DNA of 64,000 bases from DASPWW01 sp963841715 (GCA_963841715.1 CAWJDP010000001.1:372001-436000); one strand, 5' to 3'. Counted from the stretch's first letter, positions 18,554 through 27,428 are shown. Numbers and translations: made by a program. Notes: a model not told the origin generated them from the sequence alone.

Positions 18554-19386
18554 TCCGGCTCGCGGTCCGCTGCCGCCCCGAGCTTGCGGACCAGGTGCTC
18601 GCGGAGCTGACCGAGCTCGCGCCGGGTGGGGTCGAGGAGGAGCGCGGCCTCGACTACGTCGAGTACGCGGTCTATGGCGCGCCGGGCGAGCTCCCGGCGG
18701 TCCCCGATCTCGAGGCGGCCGCCGGCGACGGGCTCGTCGAGATCCACTCGACCGACGTCCCCGACGACTGGGCCGAGCGCTGGCAGGACTTTCACCGACC
18801 GGTGCTCGTCAGGGGCCGGCTGTGGGTGCGGCCCTCGTGGGAGCAGGACGCGGCCGGCGAGGGCGAGATCGACGTCGTCGTCGACCCCGGGAACGCGTTC
18901 GGGACCGGGGCCCACGCGACGACCCGGCTCTGCCTCGAGCTGCTGCTCGAGCGCGCCGCAGCCGATCGCGCGCGCGGCGCGCTCGCTGACTGGGGCACGG
19001 GCTCGGGCGTGCTCGCGATCGCCGCGGGGAAGCTCGGTTGGGGGCCGATCGTCGCCTGCGACCATGAGCGTGCGGCGCTCGACGCCGCGGCGGCGAACGC
19101 CGCCGCGAACGGGGTCGAGCTCGAGACCCGGCGCGCCAACCTCCGCGAGCAGGATCCGCCGACCGCGCCGACCGTGCTCGCGAACCTCACCGCCCCGGTG
19201 CTGCTCCCGATTGCGGAGCGCCTCGCCGCATTCGAGCACGGGGTCGAGACGCTGATCTGCTCTGGCCTGCTCGAAGCCGAGGTGCGCGCGGTCGAGGAGG
19301 CGTTCGGCGCGACGGGGCTGCGATCGGTGAAGCGGCGGCGCTCAGGGGACTGGTCGGCGCTGCGCTTCGACCGTGGGTCGGGGTGA
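18550..19386 (+). CDS. prmA: Ribosomal protein L11 methyltransferase
   Basis: The product (278 residues) is a SAM-dependent class I methyltransferase that trimethylates ribosomal protein L11. An N-terminal recognition domain is followed by the PrmA signature NAFGTGAHATTRLCLELL, the SAM loop DWGTGSGVLAIAAGKLG, and the post-motif NLTAPVLL. The start is GTG 18550, overlapping the preceding stop. A dnaJ-prmA neighbourhood is common in Gram-positive bacteria. The last 45 bases overlap the 3' end of the convergent FAD monooxygenase. Confidence 0.92.
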   Translation: MIRLAVRCRPELADQVLAELTELAPGGVEEERGLDYVEYAVYGAPGELPAVPDLEAAAGDGLVEIHSTDVPDDWAERWQDFHRPVLVRGRLWVRPSWEQDAAGEGEIDVVVDPGNAFGTGAHATTRLCLELLLERAAADRARGALADWGTGSGVLAIAAGKLGWGPIVACDHERAALDAAAANAAANGVELETRRANLREQDPPTAPTVLANLTAPVLLPIAERLAAFEHGVETLICSGLLEAEVRAVEEAFGATGLRSVKRRRSGDWSALRFDRGSG

Positions 19387-20586
19387 GGTCCGCGGCTGGT
19401 CGTACTCGGGCAGCGCGAAGCGGTCGGCGAACATCCGCCGCATCAGCAGCGTCGAGAGGTAGGGGACGCGCAGGAGCGCCGTCGCCTTGTTTCGCACCGA
19501 GATCCCGAATCGCGTCCGCGGCGCGAACGACGAGGCGAAGCGCTCGGCCGCCTTCTGCTTCGACTCGATGAAGGGGCGAAGCGTGCGCTCGTAGGCCGCG
19601 AACGCCCGGCTGTGATCCGCCGGAGCGCGCGAGAGCTCGCCCGCGAGCACGTAGGCGCCGGCCATCGCGAGCGCGGCACCCTCTCCAGACAGCAGCGAGG
19701 GGCAGTGGGCGGCGTCGCCGACGAGCGCGCAGCGCCCGCGCGACCAGCTCGACATCCGGATCTGGCTGACGGTGTCGACGTAGAGCTCCGAGCAGTCGTC
19801 GAGGCCGGCGAGGATCTCCGGGGTCTCCCAGCCGTCGACGTCGAACACCTCCCTCAGGATCCGCTTCTGGTCGGGCACGTCACCGTTGGCGTCGAGGACC
19901 GGCTCGTCGCTGGCGAACACGAGCAGGATCCCGGTGCGGCCGTCGCGCAGCGAGTAGCGCGCGATCTGGCGCCCCGGAGTCGCGAAGCCGATGTAGGCGC
20001 CCTCGTCGCGGTGGGGGTAGTCGTCGAGGACGAACGAGGCGACGCAGTACCCGAGGTAGCGTTCGTACGCGGGGTCGTTGCCGAACGCCGCGCCGCGCAC
20101 GGCCGAGTGCAGGCCGTCGGCGCCGACGACGAGGTCGAAGCGGCGGGTCTCGCCGCTCGCCAGAGTGACCTCGACTCCCGCGTCGCCGTCCTCGAGGACG
20201 GTGATCGCGTCGCCGAAGATCGTCTCGACCTCGCCCGCCACGGTCGTGTACAGGGTGTGGGCGAGGTCGCCCCTGAGGATGCTGAAGTAGCGGCCGTCCA
20301 GAGCGCGTCGAAGGGAGTGACCCCCGAAGCCCGAGACGCCCCTCCCGCGTTCATTCACGAGGCTCAGCTCGTAGATCCCATAGCCGACCTCGCGCAGCCG
20401 GGTCAACAGCTCCATTCGCTCCGCGACGTCGTATCCGACCCCCCAGAAGTCGATGATGTATCCGCCCTCGCGCGGCGCCGGCGCCCTCTCGACGAGGGTC
20501 GGCTCGAACCCGCGACGCCGCAGCCAGTAGGCGAGGCACGGTCCGGCGACTCCGGTTCCCGAGATCAGGACCTTGCGAGCCTCCAT
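19342..20586 (-). CDS. FAD-dependent monooxygenase
   Basis: The 414-residue product is a class A flavoprotein of the PHBH/UbiH type. It has an N-terminal dinucleotide fold (VLISGTGVAGPCLAYWLRRRG, then ERAP), the middle LVVGADGLHSAVR motif and the late FAD-binding GDAAHCPSLLSGEGAALAM. It probably hydroxylates an aromatic or polyketide-like substrate with NAD(P)H and oxygen; the substrate is not indicated. The ATG at 20586 is preceded by TAGAAA with 7-base spacing. The unrelated neighbours murI (divergent) and prmA (convergent overlap) suggest it is transcribed alone. Confidence 0.85.
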   Translation of the reverse strand: MEARKVLISGTGVAGPCLAYWLRRRGFEPTLVERAPAPREGGYIIDFWGVGYDVAERMELLTRLREVGYGIYELSLVNERGRGVSGFGGHSLRRALDGRYFSILRGDLAHTLYTTVAGEVETIFGDAITVLEDGDAGVEVTLASGETRRFDLVVGADGLHSAVRGAAFGNDPAYERYLGYCVASFVLDDYPHRDEGAYIGFATPGRQIARYSLRDGRTGILLVFASDEPVLDANGDVPDQKRILREVFDVDGWETPEILAGLDDCSELYVDTVSQIRMSSWSRGRCALVGDAAHCPSLLSGEGAALAMAGAYVLAGELSRAPADHSRAFAAYERTLRPFIESKQKAAERFASSFAPRTRFGISVRNKATALLRVPYLSTLLMRRMFADRFALPEYDQPRTSPRPTVEAQRRPVP

Positions 20587-20593
20587 CGGTCTC

Positions 20594-20599
20594 TTTCTA
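20594..20599 (-). promoter_or_regulatory. -10 element TAGAAA for the FAD monooxygenase
   Basis: Minus-strand TAGAAA ends 7 bases before the ATG at 20586, a leaderless spacing. The last base deviates from the TANNNT pattern. Confidence 0.45.
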
Positions 20600-20643
20600 C
20601 CCGGAAGACGCACGTTCTTGCACGGCTTCGGGATCATCACATC

Positions 20644-21465
20644 GTGAACGCCGATCGCGCGTCGCTCCCAATCGCAGTCTTCGACTCCGGGGTCGGCGGA
20701 TTGACCGTTCTTCATGAGTGCCTCGTCTCGCTCCCGAGCGAGGACTTCGTCTACCTCGGCGACACGGCGCGGTTCCCGTACGGGACTAAGGAGCCGGAGG
20801 AGCTCCGCGCCCGCGTCGCCGAGAACACGAGCTACCTGCTCGACCGCGGCGCGAAGCTGCTGATCATCGCCTGCAACTCGGCCGCCTCGACCGGGCTCGG
20901 GACGGCGCGCGAGATCGCCGCCGAGCATGGGGTTGAGGTCGTCGCCGTGATCGAGCCGGAGGCGGAGATCGCCGCCGCGATCACCGACTCCGGCCGCGTC
21001 GGCGTGCTCGCGACGATGATGACGATCGAGAGCGGTGCCTACCTCGAGGCGCTGCAGCTCCAGCACCGCTCGCTCCAGGTCCATCAGGTGGGCACGGCGG
21101 AGCTCGCGCCGATGATCCAGAACGGATCGCCGTTCGACGAGCGAGCGATGGAGATCGCGCGGCAGTGCTGCGCGCCGTTCCACGACGCGGACGTCGACAC
21201 GCTGATCCTCGGCTGCACGCACTTCCCGCTGCTCGCGCCGATGCTGCAGCGGATACTCGGGCGCGACGTCCGCCTCGTCACCGCGGGCCACGCGGTCGCG
21301 GCGAAGGCGCAGCGAATCCTCGAGTCGGGCGGGATCGAGTCCCGCACCGAGGGAGAGGGCGACTACAGCTTCCTCTGCACCGGCGACGTCGAGTCGTTCC
21401 GCGGGCTCGGCAACCGCTTCCTGCAGATGCCGCTCGGCCGGGTCGAGCAGGTGCGGATCGGTTGA
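20644..21465 (+). CDS. murI: Glutamate racemase
   Basis: This 273-residue enzyme converts L- to D-glutamate for peptidoglycan without a cofactor. Family features are VFDSGVGGLTVL, DTARFPYG, the first catalytic cysteine in IIACNSAAS and the second in LILGCTHFPLL. The usual CNTA is CNSA here, a mild variant. The start is GTG 20644; the frame continues far upstream antisense to the FAD monooxygenase but has no homology there. The gene is divergent from the monooxygenase, with only 57 bases between the starts. Confidence 0.94.
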   Translation: MNADRASLPIAVFDSGVGGLTVLHECLVSLPSEDFVYLGDTARFPYGTKEPEELRARVAENTSYLLDRGAKLLIIACNSAASTGLGTAREIAAEHGVEVVAVIEPEAEIAAAITDSGRVGVLATMMTIESGAYLEALQLQHRSLQVHQVGTAELAPMIQNGSPFDERAMEIARQCCAPFHDADVDTLILGCTHFPLLAPMLQRILGRDVRLVTAGHAVAAKAQRILESGGIESRTEGEGDYSFLCTGDVESFRGLGNRFLQMPLGRVEQVRIG

Positions 21466-21480
21466 GCCCGGCACGGCGAC

Positions 21481-21486
21481 TACCCT
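21481..21486 (+). promoter_or_regulatory. -10 element TACCCT for yqeY
   Basis: TACCCT is followed by 7 bases and GTG 21494. The same spacing elsewhere in the window favours 21494 over the in-frame GTG 21488, which would lie almost on the hexamer. Confidence 0.4.
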
Positions 21487-21493
21487 TGTGGGC

Positions 21494-21925
21494 GTGACGA
21501 TCCTCGAGCGCGTTCAGGAGGACACGAAGGCCGCGATGCGCGCCGGTGAGCGCGATCGCGTCGCCGCGCTGCGCCTGATCGCGAACTCGCTCCAGCAGGA
21601 CGCGAAGCTCGGCGAGGGCGACGAGATCGCGGTGCTTCAGAGCGAGCGCAAGAAGCGGCTCGAGGCCGCGGAGGCGTACGAGAACGGCGGCCGCGACGAG
21701 CAGGCCGGGTCCGAGCGCGCCGAGGCCGAGGTGATCGAGTCCTACCTCCCCGAGCAGCTCGGCGACGCCGAGCTCGAGGAGATCGTCGGCGCCGCCGTCG
21801 AGGAGTCTGGGGCCGAGGGGCCGAAGGAGATGGGCAAGGTGATGTCGATCGTGATGCCGAAGGTCCAGGGGCGCGCGGACGGCAAGCGGGTCAGCGAGGC
21901 GGTGCGCGCGAGGCTTGGCTCGTAG
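21494..21925 (+). CDS. YqeY / GatB-tail domain protein
   Basis: The product (143 residues) is a helical protein of the YqeY family, related to the C-terminal tRNA-binding domain of the GatB amidotransferase subunit. It shows AMRAGERDRVAALRLIANSLQ, RKKRLEAAEAYENGGR, VIESYLPEQL and MGKVMSIVMPKVQGRADGKRVSEAVR. The function is unknown; tRNA-related binding is inferred from the fold. GTG 21494 is chosen from promoter spacing; GTG 21488 would add two residues. It overlaps phoH by about 11 bases. Confidence 0.88.
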   Translation: MTILERVQEDTKAAMRAGERDRVAALRLIANSLQQDAKLGEGDEIAVLQSERKKRLEAAEAYENGGRDEQAGSERAEAEVIESYLPEQLGDAELEEIVGAAVEESGAEGPKEMGKVMSIVMPKVQGRADGKRVSEAVRARLGS

Positions 21926-22862
21926 GCAGTTGACGCTCGACAACACGGTCGCCACTGAGCTGGCCGGCTCCGAGGACGCCGTGCTTCGGGCGCTGGAGGG
22001 ACACCTGGGTTGCGAGCTCTACCTGCGGGGCAACGTGCTCACCCTCGACGGCGAGCCCGGCGAGGTGCGATCGGCGGAGACGGTGGTCGGCGAGCTCGTC
22101 GAGCTGATCGAGCAGGGACACGAGATCGCGCCGGGGACGATCGAGGCGGTCACCGGCGCCCTCGACGCTCACGAGAGCCCCGCGGAGATCCTCGATGACG
22201 TGATCTGGCGCCACCGGAACACGAAGGTGGCCCCGCGGACGGTGAACCAGAAGCGCTACGTCGACTCGATCCGTGAGCACACGGTGACGTTCGGGATCGG
22301 CCCGGCGGGGACGGGGAAGACCTTCCTCGCCGTCGCGATGGCGGTCGCCGCGCTCGACTCGCGCCAGGTCAACCGCGTCATCCTCACCCGGCCCGCGGTC
22401 GAGGCGGGCGAGCGGCTCGGCTTCCTCCCTGGGGACATCCAGGCGAAGGTCGATCCGTACCTGCGCCCACTGTTCGACGCCCTTCTCGACATGCTCGACC
22501 CGGACCGCGTCAACACCTACTTCGACCGCGGCGTGATCGAGGTCGCGCCGCTTGCGTTCATGCGCGGCCGCTCGCTGAATGACTCCTTCGTGATCCTCGA
22601 CGAGGCGCAGAACACGAGCCCGGAGCAGATGAAGATGTTCCTGACCAGGCTCGGGTTCGGATCGCGGATGGTCGTCACCGGCGACGTGACGCAGATCGAC
22701 CTCCCGCGCGACCAGCGCTCGGGGCTCGTGATCGTCGGCGAGATCCTGCGCGAGGTCCAGGACATCTCGTTCGTCCGCTTCGGCGGTGACGACGTCGTCC
22801 GCCACAAGCTCGTGCAGCGGATCGTCGAGGCGTACGGAACCTACGAGCGCGACGGCGATTGA
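21915..22862 (+). CDS. phoH: PhoH-family ATPase
   Basis: The product (315 residues) is a cytoplasmic P-loop ATPase with possible RNA-related function. An N-terminal KH-like region precedes the core with Walker A GPAGTGKTFLA, ILTRPAVEAGERLGFLPGD and the Walker B-type FVILDEAQNTSPEQ. The phoH-ybeY-era order is a classic conserved neighbourhood linked to ribosome maturation. The start is TTG at 21915, or TTG at 21930, which would remove the overlap with yqeY. The stop overlaps ybeY as TTGA (22859-22862). Confidence 0.93.
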   Translation: MARRQLTLDNTVATELAGSEDAVLRALEGHLGCELYLRGNVLTLDGEPGEVRSAETVVGELVELIEQGHEIAPGTIEAVTGALDAHESPAEILDDVIWRHRNTKVAPRTVNQKRYVDSIREHTVTFGIGPAGTGKTFLAVAMAVAALDSRQVNRVILTRPAVEAGERLGFLPGDIQAKVDPYLRPLFDALLDMLDPDRVNTYFDRGVIEVAPLAFMRGRSLNDSFVILDEAQNTSPEQMKMFLTRLGFGSRMVVTGDVTQIDLPRDQRSGLVIVGEILREVQDISFVRFGGDDVVRHKLVQRIVEAYGTYERDGD

Positions 22863-23266
22863 GCCTCGACCTCGCCGACGTGCCCGACGAGCTTCGCGAC
22901 CCGGCGCGCGCCGCGCTGAACGCCGCCGGCGTCGACGCGGGGCACCTCTCGATCGAGTTCGTCAGCGAGGAGCGGATTTGCGAGCTCAACCGCGACCACC
23001 GTGGACGCGACCGGCCGACCGACGTGCTCGCATTCCCGATCGACGGGGCGGGCGAGGAGGTCGGGCCGCGCGAGCTCGGCGACGTCGTCATCTGCCCCGA
23101 GCATTCCTCCGACGTCCGCGAGGCTGCCGTCCACGGCGTGCTGCACCTGTGCGGGTATGACCACGAGCGCGACGACGGCGAGATGCTCGCGCTTCAGGAC
23201 GAGATCATGCAGGATCTCAGTGACCCGGCTGAACCGGACGCGAAGCCGAGGATTCAGCCGGAATGA
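22859..23266 (+). CDS. ybeY: Endoribonuclease YbeY
   Basis: This metal-dependent RNase of 135 residues matures 16S rRNA and takes part in ribosome quality control. The zinc motif is HGVLHLCGYDHERDDGE (H-x3-H-x5-H), preceded by RPTDVLAFPIDG. The TTG start overlaps the phoH stop. The C-terminus converges on the MOSC gene, with a 50-base overlap of the coding ends. Confidence 0.94.
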   Translation: MSLDLADVPDELRDPARAALNAAGVDAGHLSIEFVSEERICELNRDHRGRDRPTDVLAFPIDGAGEEVGPRELGDVVICPEHSSDVREAAVHGVLHLCGYDHERDDGEMLALQDEIMQDLSDPAEPDAKPRIQPE

Positions 23267-23732
23267 CTGGGTCCCCCTCGTGGACGACCCCGCCCGTGAC
23301 GACGCGGCCACGCACCCCGGCGCGCCGCGCGAGGGGCTTGAGCAGCGGCTTTCCGGCCAGCTCCTGGAGGTGCCGGCACGGCGGGTTCGGCTCCAGCGGC
23401 TCGACCTCCACCTTGCCGAGCCGCAGCGTCTGCCCGACGAGCTCGCCGAGTCGCACTCCCGCGGTGACGATGTTGCGGCGTGTGTCCTCGAGCTCGATCT
23501 TGATCCCTGACTCGGCGACGGCCGCCTCGACCGCCTCGGACTCGATCAGCGTGACCTCGTCCGCCGGCTCACCGCCCTCCGCGGGCTGAAAGTAACGGTC
23601 GCCCTCGAGGCCGCGGCCGGCGACGGCCCTGACTTCAGCCACGCGCTGCATCGGCCGCCCAGGCTCCGCCCCGACGTAGATGCCGACGACTCGACCGTCG
23701 CTCAAGCCGCTCGTCTCCTCCGCTCGGACCAC
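23217..23732 (-). CDS. MOSC-domain protein
   Basis: The product (about 171 residues) matches the MOSC (molybdenum cofactor sulfurase C-terminal) domain: VVGIYVGAEPGRPMQRVAEVRAVAGRGLEGDRYF, VTLIESEAVEA, ARRNIVT-like DTRRNIVTAGVRL, and the conserved cysteine in EPLEPNPPCRHLQEL. MOSC proteins carry sulfur for metal-cofactor reactions or act with molybdenum enzymes. The start is ambiguous: GTG 23744, GTG 23732 and TTG 23705 are all in frame. A TAGTGT hexamer (23743-23748) favours 23732. The gene interrupts the ybeY-era run on the opposite strand. Confidence 0.85.
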   Translation of the reverse strand: MVRAEETSGLSDGRVVGIYVGAEPGRPMQRVAEVRAVAGRGLEGDRYFQPAEGGEPADEVTLIESEAVEAAVAESGIKIELEDTRRNIVTAGVRLGELVGQTLRLGKVEVEPLEPNPPCRHLQELAGKPLLKPLARRAGVRGRVVTGGVVHEGDPVIPAESSASRPVQPGH

Positions 23733-23755
23733 GCGTACCGGCACACTACGGGAAG

Positions 23756-24217
23756 GTGAGCGGCGAGCGAACGATTCGGCCGGCGCGCGAGGACGAGGTG
23801 AGCGCTGTGCTCGACATGTACGAGTGGCTGTTTGCGCCGCCGGGTTCGAAGCCGTCGAGCTGGGACCGAGGCCACGCATCGAAGGCGCTGCTCGCGGCAA
23901 TCGAGGGCGACGACTCGACGGTGTTCGTCGACGAGCGCGGTGGCGGTCTCGCCGGCTTCTGCACCGCCTACATCGACCTCGACTCGGTCCGCTTCGGCGT
24001 CCGCTGCTGGGTCGAAGACCTTGCCGTCGATCCTTCGAGCCGCTCCGAGGGGATCGGCGCGCGCCTGCTCGCGGCCGCGCGCGAGTGGGCCGCCGGTCGC
24101 GGCGCCACCCACCTCGAGCTCGACAGCAGCGAGGCGAGGCGCGACGCGCACCGCTTCTACGAGCGGGAGGGTGGGGGAAATCGCTCGATCTCGTTCACCT
24201 GGGAGCTGGACCGGTAG
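23756..24217 (+). CDS. GNAT-family N-acetyltransferase
   Basis: The product (153 residues) has the GNAT fold: TIRPAREDEVSAVLDMYEWLF, the central strand and acetyl-CoA loop WVEDLAVDPSSRSEGIGARLLAAAREWA, and a C-terminal LELDSSEARRDAHRFYEREG. It transfers an acyl group from acyl-CoA to an unknown amine. The GTG at 23756 follows GGAAG, a plausible ribosome site. It is divergent from the MOSC gene across a very short gap, and its 3' end overlaps the proposed start of era. Confidence 0.85.
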   Translation: MSGERTIRPAREDEVSAVLDMYEWLFAPPGSKPSSWDRGHASKALLAAIEGDDSTVFVDERGGGLAGFCTAYIDLDSVRFGVRCWVEDLAVDPSSRSEGIGARLLAAAREWAAGRGATHLELDSSEARRDAHRFYEREGGGNRSISFTWELDR

Positions 24218-25113
24218 CCGGGCGCGCCGGCATCGTCGGCCTAGCCGGGCGCCCCAACGTCGGCAAGTCGACGCTGGTCAACGCGATCGTCGGGGCAAAG
24301 GTCGCGATCGTCTCCGACCGCCCGCAGACGACGCGGCGTGCGGTCCGCGGTGTCGCAACCGCGTTCGACGGCGGCTGGCAGATCGTGCTCGTCGACCTGC
24401 CCGGAGTGCAGCGCCCGCGCGACGCGCTGACCGGGCGGATGCAGTCACGGGTCGAGCACGAGCTCGCCGACGCCGACGCGGTCCTGCTCGTGCTCGACGG
24501 CGAGCAGGGGGTGGGGCCGGGGGACCGCTTCATCGCCAGGTCGATGCTCGACGCCGGCGAGGCCCCCGCGCCCGTCGTCTGCGCTGTGAACAAGATCGAC
24601 CGGCTCGGCAAGCCGGCGATCACTGAGGCGCTTGCCGCCGCGGAGGAGCTCGATGTCGCCGACGAGATCGTCCCCGTCAGCGCGCGCACCGGTACCGGGG
24701 TGGAGGAGCTGACCGATCTCCTCGGAGCGCTGATGCCCGAGGGGCCGCCGCTGCACCCGCCCGGCGACCGCAGCGACCTCACCCGCGAGGTGATGGCCGC
24801 GGAGCTGATCCGCGAGCAGGTCCTGCGGCGCACGCGCGAGGAGGTCCCGCATGCGGTCGAGGTCGCTGTCCAGAGCCTCTCGGTTCGGGACGACGGCCTG
24901 GTCGAAGTCATCGCCGAGATCTGGGTCGAGGCCGACTCCCAGAAGGGGATCGTCGTCGGCAAGGGCGGTCGGATGATCCGCGAGATCGGGACCGCCGCGC
25001 GCAAGGAGCTCGAACGCGAGCTCGTCGCCCGGGTCTTCCTCGATCTCCAGGTCAAGGTGCGCTCGCGCTGGCGCCGCGACGACGGGCTCCTCGACCGGCT
25101 CGGATACGACTGA
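24199..25113 (+). CDS. era: GTPase Era
   Basis: This essential ribosome-assembly GTPase (about 304 residues) binds 16S rRNA. The GTPase motifs are GRPNVGKST, DLPGVQRPRDAL, NKID and SAR. The C-terminal KH domain includes IVVGKGGRMIREIGTAARKELE. No ATG, GTG or TTG lies in frame between the GNAT gene body and the P-loop. The nearest plausible start is CTG 24199, giving LGAGPVAGRAGIVGLAG; ATC or GTA are less likely. The gene overlaps the GNAT stop and completes the phoH-ybeY-era set. The product call is secure, the start is not. Confidence 0.93.
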   Translation: MGAGPVAGRAGIVGLAGRPNVGKSTLVNAIVGAKVAIVSDRPQTTRRAVRGVATAFDGGWQIVLVDLPGVQRPRDALTGRMQSRVEHELADADAVLLVLDGEQGVGPGDRFIARSMLDAGEAPAPVVCAVNKIDRLGKPAITEALAAAEELDVADEIVPVSARTGTGVEELTDLLGALMPEGPPLHPPGDRSDLTREVMAAELIREQVLRRTREEVPHAVEVAVQSLSVRDDGLVEVIAEIWVEADSQKGIVVGKGGRMIREIGTAARKELERELVARVFLDLQVKVRSRWRRDDGLLDRLGYD

Positions 25114-25150
25114 TCGGGCACCGGTGTGCGGGGCGGCCGGGGGCGACTCC

Positions 25151-25156
25151 TAATAT
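25151..25156 (+). promoter_or_regulatory. -10 element TAATAT for hisIE
   Basis: TAATAT contains the first in-frame ATG (25155), so that codon cannot be the start. Seven bases later comes ATG 25164, the usual leaderless spacing in this window. Confidence 0.55.
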
Positions 25157-25163
25157 GCCTGCA

Positions 25164-25811
25164 ATGACGGAGGCGATTCATTTCGACGAAACCGGCCTCG
25201 TGCCCTGCGTGATGCAGGATTGGCGCACGGGCGAGGTGTTGACCCTCGCGTACATGAACCGCGAGGCGCTCGAGCGCACCCGCGAGACGGGGGAGATGCA
25301 CTTCTACAGTCGCCGCAGGCGCGAGATCTGGCACAAGGGCGAGACGTCGGGGAATGTCCAGCGCGTGCGTCAGATCCGCTACGACTGCGACGGCGACGCG
25401 CTCGTCGCGCTTGTCGAGCCCGCGGGAGCGGCGTGCCACACCGGGGAGCGCTCGTGCTTCTACCGCGACCTCGAAGGAACGGCGGACGCGACCGTCGACG
25501 CGCCGGCGGTCCCGGGCGAGCCCGAGCCGGCTACTCACGAGGCGCTGGCGGAGCTCGAGCGCACGCTGCTCGCCCGTCAGCGCGAGCGCCCCGATGGCTC
25601 GTACACGGTCGCGCTGCTCGACGATCCGCCGAGGATCGGCGCCAAGGTCCGCGAGGAGGCCGAGGAGGTCTCGCGCGCGGCGCGCACGGAGTCGGAGGAG
25701 CGTGTCGCCGAGGAGGCCGCCGACGTCCTCTATCACCTGCACGTGTTGATGCTGTCGCGCGGGGTGTCGATGGCCGTCGCCCTGGAGATGCTGAATGGCC
25801 GTCGCCGCTGA
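25164..25811 (+). CDS. hisIE: Bifunctional phosphoribosyl-AMP cyclohydrolase / phosphoribosyl-ATP pyrophosphatase
   Basis: The 215-residue product carries out steps 2 and 3 of histidine synthesis. The N-terminal HisI domain shows VMQDWRTGEVLTLAYMNREAL, SRRRREIWHKGETSGN and the metal-site cysteines in CDGDALVAL and CHTGERSCFY. The C-terminal HisE domain shows KVREEAEEVSRAA and EEAADVLYHLHVLML. Fusion of the two is common in proteobacteria, while many actinobacteria keep separate genes. ATG 25164 is chosen because ATG 25155 lies within the -10 box. The gene overlaps trpE by 17 bases and may drive the trp run. Confidence 0.94.
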   Translation: MTEAIHFDETGLVPCVMQDWRTGEVLTLAYMNREALERTRETGEMHFYSRRRREIWHKGETSGNVQRVRQIRYDCDGDALVALVEPAGAACHTGERSCFYRDLEGTADATVDAPAVPGEPEPATHEALAELERTLLARQRERPDGSYTVALLDDPPRIGAKVREEAEEVSRAARTESEERVAEEAADVLYHLHVLMLSRGVSMAVALEMLNGRRR

Positions 25812-27358
25812 TCCCGACCTCAGGCTCGAGCCGGACCTCGAGCGCGCGCGCGAGCTCGCGCGCGACTCGAACCTGATCCCGGTCGCGTACCGGTTCGTCG
25901 ACGACACCGAGACGCCGGTGTCGGCGTTCCTGAAGCTGCGCGGCTCGGGCCCTGCGTTCCTGCTCGAGTCCGCCGAGCAGGGTCGGCTTGGTCGCTACTC
26001 GTTCCTCGGTTTTCGCCCGCGCGCGGTCCTGCGATGGTCCGACAGCCTGCTCTCAGAGTGGACGGGCGCGGAGCTGGCGACCGCCGGCGCGGCGGGCGAG
26101 TGGGGCGATCCGACCACGGCGCGGCCGGCGCGTGATCCCTACACGGCGGTCGCCGAGTATCTCGACCGGTTCAAGATCGCGCCGGTCGACGGGCTGCCGC
26201 CGTTCGCGGGCGGCGCGGTCGGGTTCTTCGGCTACGACCTCGTTCGCACCGTGGAGCCGCTCGGCGAGCCGAATCCAGACCCGCTCGGGCTCCCGGACAT
26301 GGTGCTGATGATCAGCGACGTCCTCGTTGCCTTCGACCACCAGCGACACGAGCTGACGCTGCTCGCGAACGCGTTCGTCGACGATGGCGACGAGGTCGAC
26401 GCCGCCTACTCGCGCGCGGCCGAGGCGATCGAGGACGTCCGCGAGCGCCTGCGCCAGCCGGTCCCTCGTCTCACCCGCAACCCCGTCGAGGCGGAAGCGG
26501 GAGCGGAGCAGTCGGCGGGCTTTGTCTCCAACATGACGCGGGAGGAGTTCGAGGCCAAAGTCAGCCAGATCATCGAGTACGTCCACGCCGGCGATGCGTT
26601 TCAGGTCGTGCCCTCGCAGCGCTTCTCGGCCCCCTGTCCGGTCGAGGCGTTCTCGATCTATCGGGGCCTGCGGACGATCAATCCCTCCCCGTACATGTAC
26701 TTCCTCGATTTTGGCGACTTCGAGATCGCGGGCGCCTCGCCCGAGCCGCTAGTCAAGGTCACGGGGCGGACGGTCGAGACGCGCCCGATCGCGGGCACGT
26801 ATCCCGCGCGGCGAGAACGAGGAGGAGGATCGCCGCCAGGCGGAGGCGCTGCTCGCCGATCCCAAGGAGCGCGCCGAGCACGTGATGCTCGTCGACCTCG
26901 GCCGCAACGACCTCGGGCGCGTGTCCGAGTACGGCTCGGTCAGCGTCGACGAGCTGATGGTCGTCGAGACCTACTCGCACGTCCTTCACATCGTCAGCCA
27001 GGTCTCGGGCCGCCTGCGCGACGGGATCACGGCGATGGACGCGCTGCGCGCGACGCTGCCGGCGGGGACGCTGTCGGGAGCGCCGAAGGTGCGCGCGATG
27101 CAGATCATCGACGAGCTCGAGCCGCACAAGCGCTGCTCGTACGGAGGGGCGATCGGCTACCTCTCGTACACGGGCGATCTCGACACGGCGATACACATTC
27201 GGACCGTCGTCGTCAAGGATGGGGTCGTCCACGTGCAGGCGGGGGCCGGGACGGTGGCGGACGCGAAGCCCGACTACGAATATCGAGAGTCGGTGAACAA
27301 GGCGCAGGCGGTGTTCCGCGCAGTCGAGCTCGCGGTCGAGCAACCGGAGTGGCCATGA
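25795..27358 (+). pseudogene. trpE: Anthranilate synthase component I, with a frameshift
   Basis: TrpE makes anthranilate from chorismate with ammonia supplied by TrpG. The first frame (from ATG 25795) gives the N-terminal domain and the chorismate-binding core to GASPEPLVKVTGRTVETRPIAGT. It then turns into Arg-rich nonsense. The correct sequence continues one frame over from about 26807 (RGENEEEDRRQAEALLADP, VMLVDLGRNDLGRVS, GTLSGAPKVRAMQIIDELE) to the stop at 27356-27358. The conserved GTRPRG loop reads GTYP at the break: bases 26800-26802 are TAT where CG is expected, a net gain of one base. The rest is intact, 520 residues in all, so this is either a recent mutation or a sequence error. 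Confidence 0.88.
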
Positions 27359-27394
27359 AGCAACAAACACCCACCTGCTACTCGCTTCGCAATC

Positions 27395-27409
27395 GGGGGC
27401 TGCGCCCCC
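27395..27409. repeat. Hairpin in the trpE-trpG gap
   Basis: GGGGGC TGC GCCCCC is a perfect 6-base stem with a 3-base loop inside the 70-base gap between trpE and trpG. It resembles the first palindrome in leuS. No T-run follows, so it is unlikely to be a strong intrinsic terminator. Confidence 0.5.
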
Positions 27410-27428
27410 TCTGCTCAGCGCCCAGATC

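Noticed and set aside
24195..25907. Long minus-strand open frame opposite era and hisIE
   Set aside because: Its composition is that of a GC-rich antisense shadow, with no domain, while the plus strand has complete known genes.
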